Below the pieces are notes generated by a model. It did no database searches, was not told the DNA's origin, and was given only the letters and a program-made list of their open reading frames with translations. The position numbers and the translations under genes were made by a program. From Nonomuraea spiralis (GTDB lineage Bacteria; Actinomycetota; Actinomycetes; Streptosporangiales; Streptosporangiaceae), in assembly GCF_014648435.1 (NCBI RefSeq), contig NZ_BMRC01000002.1:496001-560000 (forward strand): 64,000 bases of DNA, read 5' to 3'. This document shows, one piece after another, positions 14,833 through 23,829 of this stretch. Each line of letters opens with the position of its first letter. Within the stretch, counting starts at the first letter, position 1.

Positions 14833-16473
14833 CTCCTCGCCCAGGGCCTTGGCCTGTGGGTCCATGCGCGGACTGGCCGCGACGCCCCGGCCCAGCAGGC
14901 CGTGGACGACGAAGTTGAGCGCCCTGATGTTGGGCAGCTCGTGGCGGTCGATCCGATGGGGGGCCAGGTCCGGGAGCAGGGACTTCAGCCGGTCGGTGGT
15001 GAGGGTGGCCGCGAGCCAGGCGTACCGCTCGGCGGTCGCGGCCCACACGCCGAGGTTGGCGTTGCCGCCCTTGTCGCCGGAGCGCGCCCCCGCGACCCGG
15101 CCCAGAGGCGCGCGTACGACGGGCCCGCCGGGCGGCTCAGGAAGCGCGGGCCCGGGAATCGGCGCGGGAATCGGCCCGGGGACCGGTTCGCCCTGGACGA
15201 CCGGGGGCAGCTCCTCGCCGTCCAGGAAGACCCGCGGGCGCACCTCCGACGCGGGCACCAGCACCGGCCAGTACACCCCGTACGGGGAGGCGTCGCCGGG
15301 CGGGGTGAGGCCGTAGAAGCCCGGGTAGCTGGACAGGCCGGTCTCCACCACGGCGGAGGAGAAGGCCCGGCCCGCCTTGCGCCGGTCGGCGTCCATGACG
15401 GTGATCCGCAGCAGGCCCGCGTCCGTCAGCGTCACGTCCACCTGGTCGAAGGACTCACGCGGCACCCGCGCCCAGATCGCCTCCTCGGCGGCCCGCGCCT
15501 TGGCCTCGACGTCCAGGCCGGTCAGGACCAGCGTCATCGTGTTGCGGTAGCCGGCCGGGAAGTTGACGGCGACCTTGAGCGTGTCCGGCGGCGGCTCGCC
15601 GCGCACACCGGAGATCAGCACCCGGTCGGGCCCGTCGTCCGACAGGGTGATCGTGTCGAACCTGGCGACGACGTCGGGGCCCTGGTAGCGCGGGCCGCCC
15701 AGCTCGTAGACGAGTTGCGCGGTGACCGTGCCGACCGAGACCAGGCCGCCCGTGCCCGGATGCTTGGTGATCACGGACGAGCCGTCGGCGCGCAGCTCGG
15801 CGATCGGGAAGCCGCAGTGGGCCAGGTCGGGCACGTCCTGGAAGAAGGCGTAGTTGCCGCCCGTGGCCTGGCAGCCGCACTCGATGACGTGGCCCGCGAC
15901 CACCGACCCGGCCAGCGCGTCGAGGTCGCCGGGACCCCATCCGTACCGCCAGATGCCGGGGCCGGTGACCAGGGCGGCGTCCGTCACGCGGCCGGTCACC
16001 ACGACGTCGGCGCCCGCCGACAGCGCGGCGGCGACGGGACGGCCGCCGAGGTAGGCGTTGGCGGTCAGGGGAGCGGCCGGGGCGCGCTCGCCGGTGTCGG
16101 CGTTGACCAGGTCGAGCGGGCGGCCCATGAGGTCGTCGCCGGTGACGTGGGCGACCTTGGGCGACAGGCCCAGCCGGGCGGCCAGCTCGTGCACGGCCTC
16201 CGCGCAGCCCGCCGGGTCGAGGCCGCCCGCGTTCGTCACGATCCTGATGCCGCGGTCGAGGCAGGGGCCGAGGACGTCCTCAAGCTGGCGCAGGAACGTG
16301 GGCGCGTAACCGGGGCGGCCCTTGAGGCGGTTCCCGGCGAGGATGAGCATGGTCAGCTCGGCCAGCCAGTCGCCCGTGAGCACGTCGATCGGGCCGCCCT
16401 CGACCATCTCCCTGGCCGCCGAGAGCCGGTCGCCGTAGAAGCCGCTGCAGTTCGCGACGCGCAGCGCGCTCAC
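14758..16473 (-). CDS. AtuA-like protein (DUF1446, acyclic terpene utilisation family)
   Basis: 571 residues from GTG 16473, which overlaps the hydratase stop (GTGA). The N-terminal DUF1446 domain begins 'RVANCSGFYGDRLSAAREMVEGG', with 'DVLTGDWLAELTM' and 'IVTNAGGLDP'. Then come 'VVTGRVTDAALV' and 'ECGCQATGGNYAFFQDVP'. A Pro-rich linker near residues 425-445 leads to a C-terminal domain with 'ARSGDKGGNANLGVWA'. The family is required for citronellol/geraniol degradation in Pseudomonas and often co-occurs with acyl-CoA carboxylases; its reaction is not established. It is the last gene of the carboxylase operon. Confidence 0.88.
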   Translation of the reverse strand: MSALRVANCSGFYGDRLSAAREMVEGGPIDVLTGDWLAELTMLILAGNRLKGRPGYAPTFLRQLEDVLGPCLDRGIRIVTNAGGLDPAGCAEAVHELAARLGLSPKVAHVTGDDLMGRPLDLVNADTGERAPAAPLTANAYLGGRPVAAALSAGADVVVTGRVTDAALVTGPGIWRYGWGPGDLDALAGSVVAGHVIECGCQATGGNYAFFQDVPDLAHCGFPIAELRADGSSVITKHPGTGGLVSVGTVTAQLVYELGGPRYQGPDVVARFDTITLSDDGPDRVLISGVRGEPPPDTLKVAVNFPAGYRNTMTLVLTGLDVEAKARAAEEAIWARVPRESFDQVDVTLTDAGLLRITVMDADRRKAGRAFSSAVVETGLSSYPGFYGLTPPGDASPYGVYWPVLVPASEVRPRVFLDGEELPPVVQGEPVPGPIPAPIPGPALPEPPGGPVVRAPLGRVAGARSGDKGGNANLGVWAATAERYAWLAATLTTDRLKSLLPDLAPHRIDRHELPNIRALNFVVHGLLGRGVAASPRMDPQAKALGEELRAQVVDVPAALLPQGAAGEEPGA

Positions 16474-17231
16474 GGCACCCACTTGGGCGGCCGCTTGTCC
16501 ATGAACGCCGCGATGCCCTCCTGCCCCTCGGCCGAGGTGAACCGCTCGGCCGACAACTCGCTCATCCGCCGCAGCCCCTCCTCGAACGACACCGCGGGGA
16601 CCTCCCTGACCAGCCGCTTGGTGATGGCCAGCGCCTCGGGGCCGCCCCTGGCCAGCAGGCCGGCGTAGTGGCGTACGGCGGCGTCCAGCTCCTCCTCGGG
16701 CACGGCCCTGGTCAGCAGGCCGATCCTGGCCGCCGTGGCCGCGTCGAACACCTCGCCGGTCAGGAAGTACTCGGCCGCCGCCCGCGGGTCCAGCCTGCGC
16801 AGCACGGGCACCGAGATCATCGCGGGCACGACCCCGAGACGCACCTCGGTGAACGCGAACGACGCCGTGTCCGGCGCGATCGCGAAGTCGCACGCGGCGA
16901 CCAGGCCGAGGCCGCCGGCGCGGGCCGTGCCGTTCAGGCGGCAGATCACCGGCTTCGGGCTCTCCCAGAGCAGCGTCATGATCTCCGGGAACGACGCCGT
17001 CACCGGCGCGTCCGGGTCGCCGCGCTGCTCCTTCAGGTCGGCGCCCGAGCAGAACACCCGGCCGGTGCCGGTCAGCACGATCACCCGCGCGGCCGGCTCG
17101 TCCAGCGCCCACCGCAGATGCCCGGCCAGCTCGGCCAGCAGCCGCCTGGACAACGCGTTGCGGTTGGCCGGCGAGTCGAGCGTGACGGTGGCCACGCCGT
17201 CCGCCAGCTCCTTGTGCACCAGGCTCGTCAT
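16470..17231 (-). CDS. Enoyl-CoA hydratase/isomerase (crotonase family)
   Basis: 253 residues from ATG 17231, overlapping the carboxylase alpha stop (ATGA). Oxyanion-hole motifs are 'NRNALSRRLLAEL', 'GTGRVFCSGADLKE' and 'RLNGTARAGGLGLVAACDFAIA', and 'FTEVRLGVVPAMISVPVLRRL' follows. In the liu/atu pathways a hydratase of this kind acts on the carboxylated product (methylglutaconyl-CoA or isohexenylglutaconyl-CoA), and its place in this operon fits. Whether the residues at the two catalytic Glu positions are standard needs an alignment. Confidence 0.92.
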   Translation of the reverse strand: MTSLVHKELADGVATVTLDSPANRNALSRRLLAELAGHLRWALDEPAARVIVLTGTGRVFCSGADLKEQRGDPDAPVTASFPEIMTLLWESPKPVICRLNGTARAGGLGLVAACDFAIAPDTASFAFTEVRLGVVPAMISVPVLRRLDPRAAAEYFLTGEVFDAATAARIGLLTRAVPEEELDAAVRHYAGLLARGGPEALAITKRLVREVPAVSFEEGLRRMSELSAERFTSAEGQEGIAAFMDKRPPKWVP

Positions 17232-19159
17232 GAGCTCTCCTTCTGGATGATCGCCAGCACGGCCCCCGCCTCGACCTGCTGTCCCTTCTCGACGTACACG
17301 TCCGAGACCACGCCGGCCGCCGGTGCCGCGATGCGATGCTCCATCTTCATCGCCTCCAGCACCAGGACCGCCTGCCCCTCGGCCACCGTGTCGCCCTCGG
17401 CCACCTCGACCCGCAGCACGCTGCCCGGCATGGGGGCGAGCAGCGAGCCCGGGGCCACGTGCTCGACCGGTTCGGGCAGGCGCGGCACCGGGGTCAGCAC
17501 CGCCGAGCCCGCGGGGAAGTCGACGTAGACCCGTTCGTCGCCGTCGTACCGGGCGACCTGGAAGGTCTGCCGTACGCCGTCGTGTTCCAGGACCACCTCC
17601 TCGGGCCGCGCGGAGACCGCCGTGACGCCCGGGGGCAGCGGGTCGTAGACGACCTCGGCCTCCTCGAAGCGGGCGCGTACGGGCTGGGAGCGTACGTTGC
17701 GCCAGCCGGCGGGCAGCCCGGCCAGGACGGCGGCGTCGCGGCGGCGTCCGGCGGCCATGGCCAGCGCGGCGGCCAACGCCGGCAACTCCCCGCGCGCCAC
17801 CGGCGGACCGGCCGGCAGGTCCCCGCCCGCCCGCGACACCGGCGAACCGGCCGCGAGGGGCGAGGGTGCGCTCAGGGGGCCGCCGGGGGAGAGGAAGGCG
17901 GTGTCGGTGTCGCCTTCGAGGAAGGCCCGGCTGGTCAGGATGTCCACCAGCAGGCCGCGGTTGGTCGTGACGCCGTGCAGCCGGGCCCGGCGCAGGGACG
18001 CGGCCAGCTTCCGCGCCGCCTCCGTCCTTGTCGCCCCGAACGCGACCACCTTGGCCAGCATCGCGTCGTAGTGCGGCGACACCTCCGACCCGGACTCGAC
18101 CCCGGAGTCCACCCGTACGTCCCCCGGCACCTCGAACCGCCGCAACACGCCCGTCTGCGGCAGGTAGGCGGCGTCCTCGGCGTACAGCCGTACCTCGATC
18201 GCGTGGCCGCGCGGCTCGGGCGGCCCGGGCGGCAGGGCCGCGCCCTCGGCCACCTCCAGTTGCAGCCGTACGAGGTCGACGCCGAAGACCAGCTCGGTGA
18301 CCGGGTGCTCGACCTGGAGCCGGGTGTTCATCTCCAGGAACGCCACCCGGTCGCCCTTGACCAGGAACTCGACCGTGCCCGCCCCGACGTAGCCGATCCT
18401 GCGGGCCGCGCGGACGGCCGCCGCGCACAGCAGCTCGCGGGTCGCCTCCGAGACACCCGGCGACGGGCACTCCTCGACGACCTTCTGATGCCGGCGCTGG
18501 ATGCTGCACTCGCGTTCGCCGAGCGCCCACACCGTGCCGTGCCAGTCGGCCAGCACCTGCACCTCGACGTGCCGGGCGGCCTCCAGCAGCGGCTCGGCGA
18601 AGACGGCGCCGTCCCCGAAGGCCGCCTCGGCCTCACGGCGGGCCGACTCCACCTCGGCGGCGAGGGCGTCCGCGTCCCTGACGACGCGCATGCCGCGCCC
18701 GCCCCCGCCGGCGGACGCCTTCACCAGCAGCGGGAACTCGCCCGGCGCGGCCAGGTCGAGCGAGGGCAGCACCGGGACCCCGGCCTCGGCCATCAGCCGC
18801 TTCGCCGCGATCTTCGAGCCCATCGCCGCGATCGCCTCGGGCGGCGGCCCGACCCAGGTGAGCCCGGCGTCCAGCACCGCCCGCGCGAACACCGCGCTCT
18901 CCGACAGGAAGCCGTAGCCGGGGTGCACCGCGTCGGCGCCGGAGGCCCGGCACGCCTCGATGATCCGCTCCACGTCCAGGTACGTCTCGGCCGGACGCAC
19001 CCCGGGGAGCCGTACGGCGAGGTCGGCCTCGCGGGCGTGCGGCGCCCGCGCGTCGGCGTCGGAGAAGACGGCGACCGTGGAGATGCCGAGCGAGCGGCAG
19101 GTACGGAAGACGCGGCGGGCGATCTCGCCGCGGTTCGCCACGAGCAGACGGGTGATCAC
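17228..19159 (-). CDS. Acyl-CoA carboxylase alpha subunit: biotin carboxylase plus biotin carrier domain
   Basis: 643 residues from GTG 19159. Biotin carboxylase N-terminus 'RLLVANRGEIARRVFRTCRSLGI', ATP-grasp Gly loop 'KASAGGGGRGMRVV', 'ECSIQRRHQKVVEECPSP' and 'FLEMNTRLQVEHPVTE'. The C-terminal biotinyl domain holds the lipoyl/biotin site LVLEAMKMEH with the biotinylated Lys near residue 605. With the beta subunit encoded just upstream it should form a methylcrotonyl-, geranyl- or related acyl-CoA carboxylase. The AtuA-like and hydratase neighbours favour a branched 3-methyl-enoyl-CoA substrate over acetyl- or propionyl-CoA. Start and stop both overlap neighbours by 4 bases. Confidence 0.94.
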   Translation of the reverse strand: MITRLLVANRGEIARRVFRTCRSLGISTVAVFSDADARAPHAREADLAVRLPGVRPAETYLDVERIIEACRASGADAVHPGYGFLSESAVFARAVLDAGLTWVGPPPEAIAAMGSKIAAKRLMAEAGVPVLPSLDLAAPGEFPLLVKASAGGGGRGMRVVRDADALAAEVESARREAEAAFGDGAVFAEPLLEAARHVEVQVLADWHGTVWALGERECSIQRRHQKVVEECPSPGVSEATRELLCAAAVRAARRIGYVGAGTVEFLVKGDRVAFLEMNTRLQVEHPVTELVFGVDLVRLQLEVAEGAALPPGPPEPRGHAIEVRLYAEDAAYLPQTGVLRRFEVPGDVRVDSGVESGSEVSPHYDAMLAKVVAFGATRTEAARKLAASLRRARLHGVTTNRGLLVDILTSRAFLEGDTDTAFLSPGGPLSAPSPLAAGSPVSRAGGDLPAGPPVARGELPALAAALAMAAGRRRDAAVLAGLPAGWRNVRSQPVRARFEEAEVVYDPLPPGVTAVSARPEEVVLEHDGVRQTFQVARYDGDERVYVDFPAGSAVLTPVPRLPEPVEHVAPGSLLAPMPGSVLRVEVAEGDTVAEGQAVLVLEAMKMEHRIAAPAAGVVSDVYVEKGQQVEAGAVLAIIQKESS

Positions 19160-20745
19160 GGTCGGAACACCCCGAACCCCGCCGCCGGCGGCACCGGCGC
19201 GCTGTTGACCGCCGACAGGCACATGCCCAGCACCGTACGGGTGTCGCGCGGATCGATCACCCCGTCGTCGTAGAGCCGTCCCGACAGGAAGAACGGCAAC
19301 GACTCCGCCTCGATCTGGGACTCCACCATGGCACGCATCGCCGCGTCGGCCTCCTCGTCGTAGACCTGCCCCCTGGCCTGCGCCGCGGCCCGCCCGACGA
19401 TCGACAGCACCCCGGCGAGCTGGGCCGGGCCCATCACCGCCGACTTGGCGCTCGGCCAGCTGAACAGGAACCGGGGATCGTAGGCGCGCCCGCACATGCC
19501 GTAGTTGCCCGCGCCGTAGGAGGCGCCCATGACCACGGTCAGGTGGGGCACGGTCGAGTTCGACACGGCGTTGATCATCATGGCGCCGTGCTTGATGATG
19601 CCGCCCTGCTCGTAGTCCTTGCCCACCATGTAGCCGGTCGTGTTCTGCAGGAACAGCAGTGGCGTGCGCGACTGGTTCGCGAGCTGGATGAACTGGGTGG
19701 CCTTCTGCGACTCCTGGCTGAACAGCACGCCGCGCGCGTTGGCCAGCACCCCGACCGGGTAGCCGTGGACCCGCGCCCAGCCGGTCACCAGCGAGGGGCC
19801 GTACAGGGGCTTGAACTCCTCGAACTCGCTGCCGTCCACCACCCGGGCGATCACCTCGCGCGGGTCGAAGGGCACCTTCAGGTCCTCCGGGACGATCCCC
19901 AGCAGCTCCTCGGCCGGGTAGGCGGGCTCGCGCGCGGGCAGCGGCGCGACGCCCTGCTTGCGCCAGTTGAGCGAGCGCACGATCGCGCGGCCGACGCGCA
20001 GCGCGTCGTGCTCGTCCTCGGCCAGGTAGTCGGCCAGGCCGCTGGTCCTGGCGTGCATCTCGGCGCCGCCCAGCGACTCGTCGTCGGACTCCTCGCCGGT
20101 CGCCATCTTCACCAGCGGCGGCCCGCCGAGGAACACCTTGGCGCGGTCGCGGACCATCACCACGTAGTCGCTCATGCCGGGCACGTACGCGCCGCCGGCC
20201 GTGGAGTTGCCGAAGACCAGCGCGACCGTCGGGACGCCGGCCGCCGACAGCCGCGTCAGGTCGCGGAAGATCCGGCCGCCCGGGATGAAGATCTCCTTCT
20301 GCGACGGCAGGTCCGCGCCGCCGCTCTCGACCAGGTTCACGTACGGCAGCCGGTTGGCCAGCGCGATCTCGGCCGCGCGCAGCGACTTGCGCAGCGTCCA
20401 CGGGTTGGACGCGCCGCCCCGGACCGTGGGGTCGTTCGCGGTGATCAGGCACTCGACGCCCTCGATCACCCCGATGCCGGTGACCATGCCCGCGCCCACC
20501 TGGAACTCGCTGCCCCACGCGGCCAGCGTCGACAACTCCAGGAACGGGGAGTCGGGGTCGACCAGCAGCTCGACGCGTTCCCGCGCCGGCAGCTTGCCGC
20601 GCCCGCGGTGGCGCTCGACGTACTTCTCGCCGCCGCCGGCCACCGCCTTGGCGTGCTCGGCGTCCAGCTCGGCCAGCTTGGCGAGCATGGCCGCGCGCCG
20701 GGCGAGATGTTCGGCGCCGCGCGGATCGAGCCGGCTCCTGATCAC
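19156..20745 (-). CDS. Acyl-CoA carboxylase beta subunit (carboxyltransferase)
   Basis: 529 residues from GTG 20745, with AGGAGG 4 bases before it. N-terminal and C-terminal crotonase-like carboxyltransferase domains are present: 'RGKLPARERVELLVDPDSPFLE', 'LITANDPTVRGGASNPWTLRKSLRA', 'NTTGYMVGKDYEQGGIIKHGAMMINAVS' and 'MGASYGAGNYGMCGRAYDPRFLFSWPSAKSAVMG'. The last two are characteristic of the methylcrotonyl-CoA/geranyl-CoA carboxylase branch. It overlaps the TetR stop and the alpha-subunit start by 4 bases each. Confidence 0.93.
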   Translation of the reverse strand: MIRSRLDPRGAEHLARRAAMLAKLAELDAEHAKAVAGGGEKYVERHRGRGKLPARERVELLVDPDSPFLELSTLAAWGSEFQVGAGMVTGIGVIEGVECLITANDPTVRGGASNPWTLRKSLRAAEIALANRLPYVNLVESGGADLPSQKEIFIPGGRIFRDLTRLSAAGVPTVALVFGNSTAGGAYVPGMSDYVVMVRDRAKVFLGGPPLVKMATGEESDDESLGGAEMHARTSGLADYLAEDEHDALRVGRAIVRSLNWRKQGVAPLPAREPAYPAEELLGIVPEDLKVPFDPREVIARVVDGSEFEEFKPLYGPSLVTGWARVHGYPVGVLANARGVLFSQESQKATQFIQLANQSRTPLLFLQNTTGYMVGKDYEQGGIIKHGAMMINAVSNSTVPHLTVVMGASYGAGNYGMCGRAYDPRFLFSWPSAKSAVMGPAQLAGVLSIVGRAAAQARGQVYDEEADAAMRAMVESQIEAESLPFFLSGRLYDDGVIDPRDTRTVLGMCLSAVNSAPVPPAAGFGVFRP

Positions 20746-21380
20746 GGGCCCTCCTGGGACGAAGTCGACGTGGGCGTCAACCCGATGGCCCGCGCCCACA
20801 ACCGGGTCAGGTGGTCGACGGCGTCCTGCTCGCCGGCCCGCTCCCCGAGGTCCAGCCACACGTGCGCGAAGTGCTCGACCATGCCGCCCAGCATGACGGC
20901 CGTCAGCCTCGGGTCGAGCGACGGGTCGGCCAGGCCCTGCTCCTGGAGGCGGCGCAGCCCGTCCGCGCCGCGCCGGACGAACGCCTCGCGCAGCTCCAGC
21001 AGCAGCCGCCCGAAGCGGGGATCGGCGTCGGCGGCGTGTTCGACCATGCGGACCAGTCGCGAGTTCGCCGCCCAGGCGCGCAGGTAGAGGCGGTTGGCGG
21101 CCTCGATGCGGGCGTAGGGGTCGCCGGAGGCGGCCGGGCCGACCGCGCTCGCCGCGAACATCTCGCCGACCACCGCCTGCGCCACCTCCCCGAACAACGC
21201 CTCCTTGGAGTCGAAGTAGGTGTAGAAGGTGCCGTGGGAGACCCCGGCCCGCGCGCACACGTCGTCGATCCGCACGGCGTCGTACCCGTGCTCCTCGAAC
21301 GCCTCACGCCCGGCCGCGAGCAGCGTGGCCCGGGTGCGTTTGCCGCGCAGGGTCAGGGACCTGACGATCACGTCAGCCAC
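20742..21380 (-). CDS. TetR-family regulator heading the acyl-CoA carboxylase operon
   Basis: 212 residues. HTH at about 33-58: 'YDAVRIDDVCARAGVSHGTFYTYFDSKEALF'. It is the first gene of a five-gene chain in which every junction is a 4-base overlap, so it is cotranscribed with the genes it probably controls. An acyl-CoA ligand is likely by analogy with FadR/LiuR-type circuits, but this is inference. Start is GTG 21380; no obvious inverted repeat is visible in the 49-base gap upstream. Confidence 0.9.
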   Translation of the reverse strand: MADVIVRSLTLRGKRTRATLLAAGREAFEEHGYDAVRIDDVCARAGVSHGTFYTYFDSKEALFGEVAQAVVGEMFAASAVGPAASGDPYARIEAANRLYLRAWAANSRLVRMVEHAADADPRFGRLLLELREAFVRRGADGLRRLQEQGLADPSLDPRLTAVMLGGMVEHFAHVWLDLGERAGEQDAVDHLTRLWARAIGLTPTSTSSQEGP

Positions 21381-21429
21381 GGTAGCGACCGGCGCGCGCG
21401 GACGGAAGGGCTCCCGCCGCGCGGCCCCG

Positions 21430-23667
21430 TCAGGTGCAGTGGCTCCAGCCGGACTTCCAGCTCAGCGAGTTCCACGAACCGCCCCAGATCACGCACTTCT
21501 TCACGGCCGCCAGCCGGACCGGCCCCGCGTACGCGGTGAACTTGCCCGGGTTGCTGCCGCTCGCGCCGCCCTGGACCTGGAGGGTGGCGTTCATGGAGAC
21601 CTTGTTCGGATACACCAGCTTCGACATCGTGACCACGCAGTTCTTGCCCGCGCCGGTGTTGTAGAGCAGGTAGATCGTGGCCGAGCTGCCCAGCGCGTGC
21701 TGGTCGATCACCTTGAAGCCCGAGCCGCACGCGGTCACCACGCTGTACGTGTTCGGCTTCAGCGTGGGCTTCGCCGTGGGCTTGGGGGTCGTCTTGGTCG
21801 TCGTGGGCTTCTTGGCCGGCTGCTGGACGGTCGACGTGGGGCCGGGGGTCGGCTGAGCCGTGGGCTCGTCCTCGCCGTCGATCAGGCCCGTGGGCTTCTT
21901 CTTCTTGGTCGGGGTGACCTTGGGCTCGGGATTCTTGGTGGTCGGTTGGGCCGAGGGCACGCTGGTCACCGGGTGGTTCGGGACCTGGATGACCGGTTCC
22001 TTGGTGTGCTTGGCCTTCTTGGGCGGGTCGGCCTGGCCGATGTCCAGCGTGGGCACGGGCCGGCCGGTCTCCGCCGGGAGCGTCGTCGGGTCGGGGGTCA
22101 CCTCGGCGGCCGGCGGCTCGCCCGGCTGCCCGGCGCCCTGGCCGTCCTCCGGCGGGTTCTGCGAGGAGTTGCCGGTGGCGGTCACGGGGACCTTGCCGCT
22201 GTTGGCCTGCACCACGACGGCCCCGCCCACCACGAGCAGCGCGGCGGCGGCGGCGCCGGACAGGGCGAACGTCAACGTCCGCCGCTGCCGGTCAGGCGCC
22301 TTGCCCGGCCGCTTGCCCGGCGTCCCGCCCGGGGTTCCGGGCTGGGCGGCGGAGGGGTGTCCCGCCTGGGGGCCGCCCGGCATGCCGCCGTGCGGGCCGT
22401 GCGGGTGACCGTGCGGCGCGCCGCCCTGGGGGCCGCCCGGCCCGCCGGGAACGCCGCCCTGGGGTGCGCCTTGGGGGCCGCCCTGCGCGGCCGCGTGCGG
22501 GACACCGGCGTGCGGCCCGCCCGGTGCGCCCGGGTGGGGGGCGTTCGGCATGCCGCTTTGGGGGGTTCCGGGCTGTGGGGCGCCGCCCGGCAGGACAGCC
22601 GTGTGGGGGCCGGCCGGGGCGCCGGTGTGCGGGCCGTGCGGTGTGCCCTGGGGTGCGCCGCCCGGGGCCTGGGCCGCGGCCGGGTGGCCGTTGGGGCCGG
22701 TCTGCGGGGGGACGGCGTTGGGGCCGGTGGGCTGGGTCCAGGGGCCGGGGTAGGCCTCCTGTCCCGGTACGGGCGCCCCCGCCGGGGAGGCCGCCCCCGG
22801 CTGCGCGACGCGGGTGACCGTGGCCCCCGTGACCGGCTCGATGGCGGCCTTGGGAGCGGGCTGGCCGGTGAGGCGGACGATCAGCTCGTCGGCGCCGGGC
22901 CGCCGCCCCGGGTCCTTCGACAGGCACAGGCCGACCAGTTCGGCGAGCTCCCCTTCCATCCCGCCGAGCTGCGGCTCCTCGTTCAGGATGCGGTTCATCA
23001 CCACGGGGATCGAGTCGGCCCCGAACGCGGGCTTCCCGGTGGCGGCGTACACCATCGTGACGCCCCACGCGAAGACGTCGGCGGCCTCCGACACGGCGGA
23101 ACCGCTGAGCTGCTCGGGCGCCAGGTACGACGGCGTGCCCATCGCCATCCCCGTGGCCGTGGCCCCGGGCGAATCAAGGGCGCGGGCGATGCCGAAGTCG
23201 ATCACGACCGGGCCCTCGGGGCCCATGAGCACGTTCGCGGGCTTGAAGTCGCGGTGCAGGATCCCGGCGCGGTGGATGGCCGCCAGCGCGGTGGCCGTGC
23301 TGATCGCGAGCCGTTCCAGCGCCGCGCCCCGGCGCGGGCCCTCGTTGATGACGAGTTCGCGCAGGGAGGGCCCCGGCACGTACTCGCTCACGATGTACGG
23401 CCGGCTCCCGTCCAGGTCGGCGTGCAGGACGGGCGCGGTGCAGAAGCGGGCGACCCGCTGGGCCACCGCCACCTCGCGCAGGAACCTCGTCCGCGCGTCG
23501 GCGTCGGCCACGAGGGCGTGGTGCAGCAGCTTGACGGCGACCTGTTCCCCCGAGTCGCTCTTGCCGAGGTAGACAACGCCTTGACCACCCTCGCCGAGCC
23601 GGGCGACGATGTCGTACGCCCCCAGCCGCCGCGGGTCGTCCGCCGCCAACGGCTGGAACTGATTCAC
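21430..23667 (-). CDS. Membrane Ser/Thr protein kinase with extracellular SapA-like domain
   Basis: 745 residues. Kinase domain at about 15-270: P-loop [13 protein letters not shown], Lys46 in [16 protein letters not shown] with Asp140, DFG at 157-159 and APEQLSG. Next is a Gly/Pro/His-rich cytoplasmic linker at about 280-460, then one membrane helix at about 465-487. A Pro/Thr/Lys-rich external stalk follows, and a C-terminal domain (about 640-745) with four Cys. That last domain ('[11 protein letters not shown]', '[17 protein letters not shown]', '[12 protein letters not shown]', 'YAGPV', 'KCVIWGG') resembles the Streptomyces spore-associated protein SapA by eye. The layout is that of a PknB-type receptor kinase with an unusual ectodomain. 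GTG start after GGGGGT. Confidence 0.92.
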   Translation of the reverse strand: MNQFQPLAADDPRRLGAYDIVARLGEGGQGVVYLGKSDSGEQVAVKLLHHALVADADARTRFLREVAVAQRVARFCTAPVLHADLDGSRPYIVSEYVPGPSLRELVINEGPRRGAALERLAISTATALAAIHRAGILHRDFKPANVLMGPEGPVVIDFGIARALDSPGATATGMAMGTPSYLAPEQLSGSAVSEAADVFAWGVTMVYAATGKPAFGADSIPVVMNRILNEEPQLGGMEGELAELVGLCLSKDPGRRPGADELIVRLTGQPAPKAAIEPVTGATVTRVAQPGAASPAGAPVPGQEAYPGPWTQPTGPNAVPPQTGPNGHPAAAQAPGGAPQGTPHGPHTGAPAGPHTAVLPGGAPQPGTPQSGMPNAPHPGAPGGPHAGVPHAAAQGGPQGAPQGGVPGGPGGPQGGAPHGHPHGPHGGMPGGPQAGHPSAAQPGTPGGTPGKRPGKAPDRQRRTLTFALSGAAAAALLVVGGAVVVQANSGKVPVTATGNSSQNPPEDGQGAGQPGEPPAAEVTPDPTTLPAETGRPVPTLDIGQADPPKKAKHTKEPVIQVPNHPVTSVPSAQPTTKNPEPKVTPTKKKKPTGLIDGEDEPTAQPTPGPTSTVQQPAKKPTTTKTTPKPTAKPTLKPNTYSVVTACGSGFKVIDQHALGSSATIYLLYNTGAGKNCVVTMSKLVYPNKVSMNATLQVQGGASGSNPGKFTAYAGPVRLAAVKKCVIWGGSWNSLSWKSGWSHCT

Positions 23668-23829
23668 GTCGGACCCCCATTACAACCAGCAGATGGGGCA
23701 AAACGCTACCAGCGTGACATGTGGGACGTCTGCCGGACCTGAAAGTAAGTGCCATGCTTTGACGGGACATGTCAGCGTTTCGTCGCAGGTCGTGTCCACG
23801 CCGGGGCCCAAGGTCACGGCTTGGACAAT

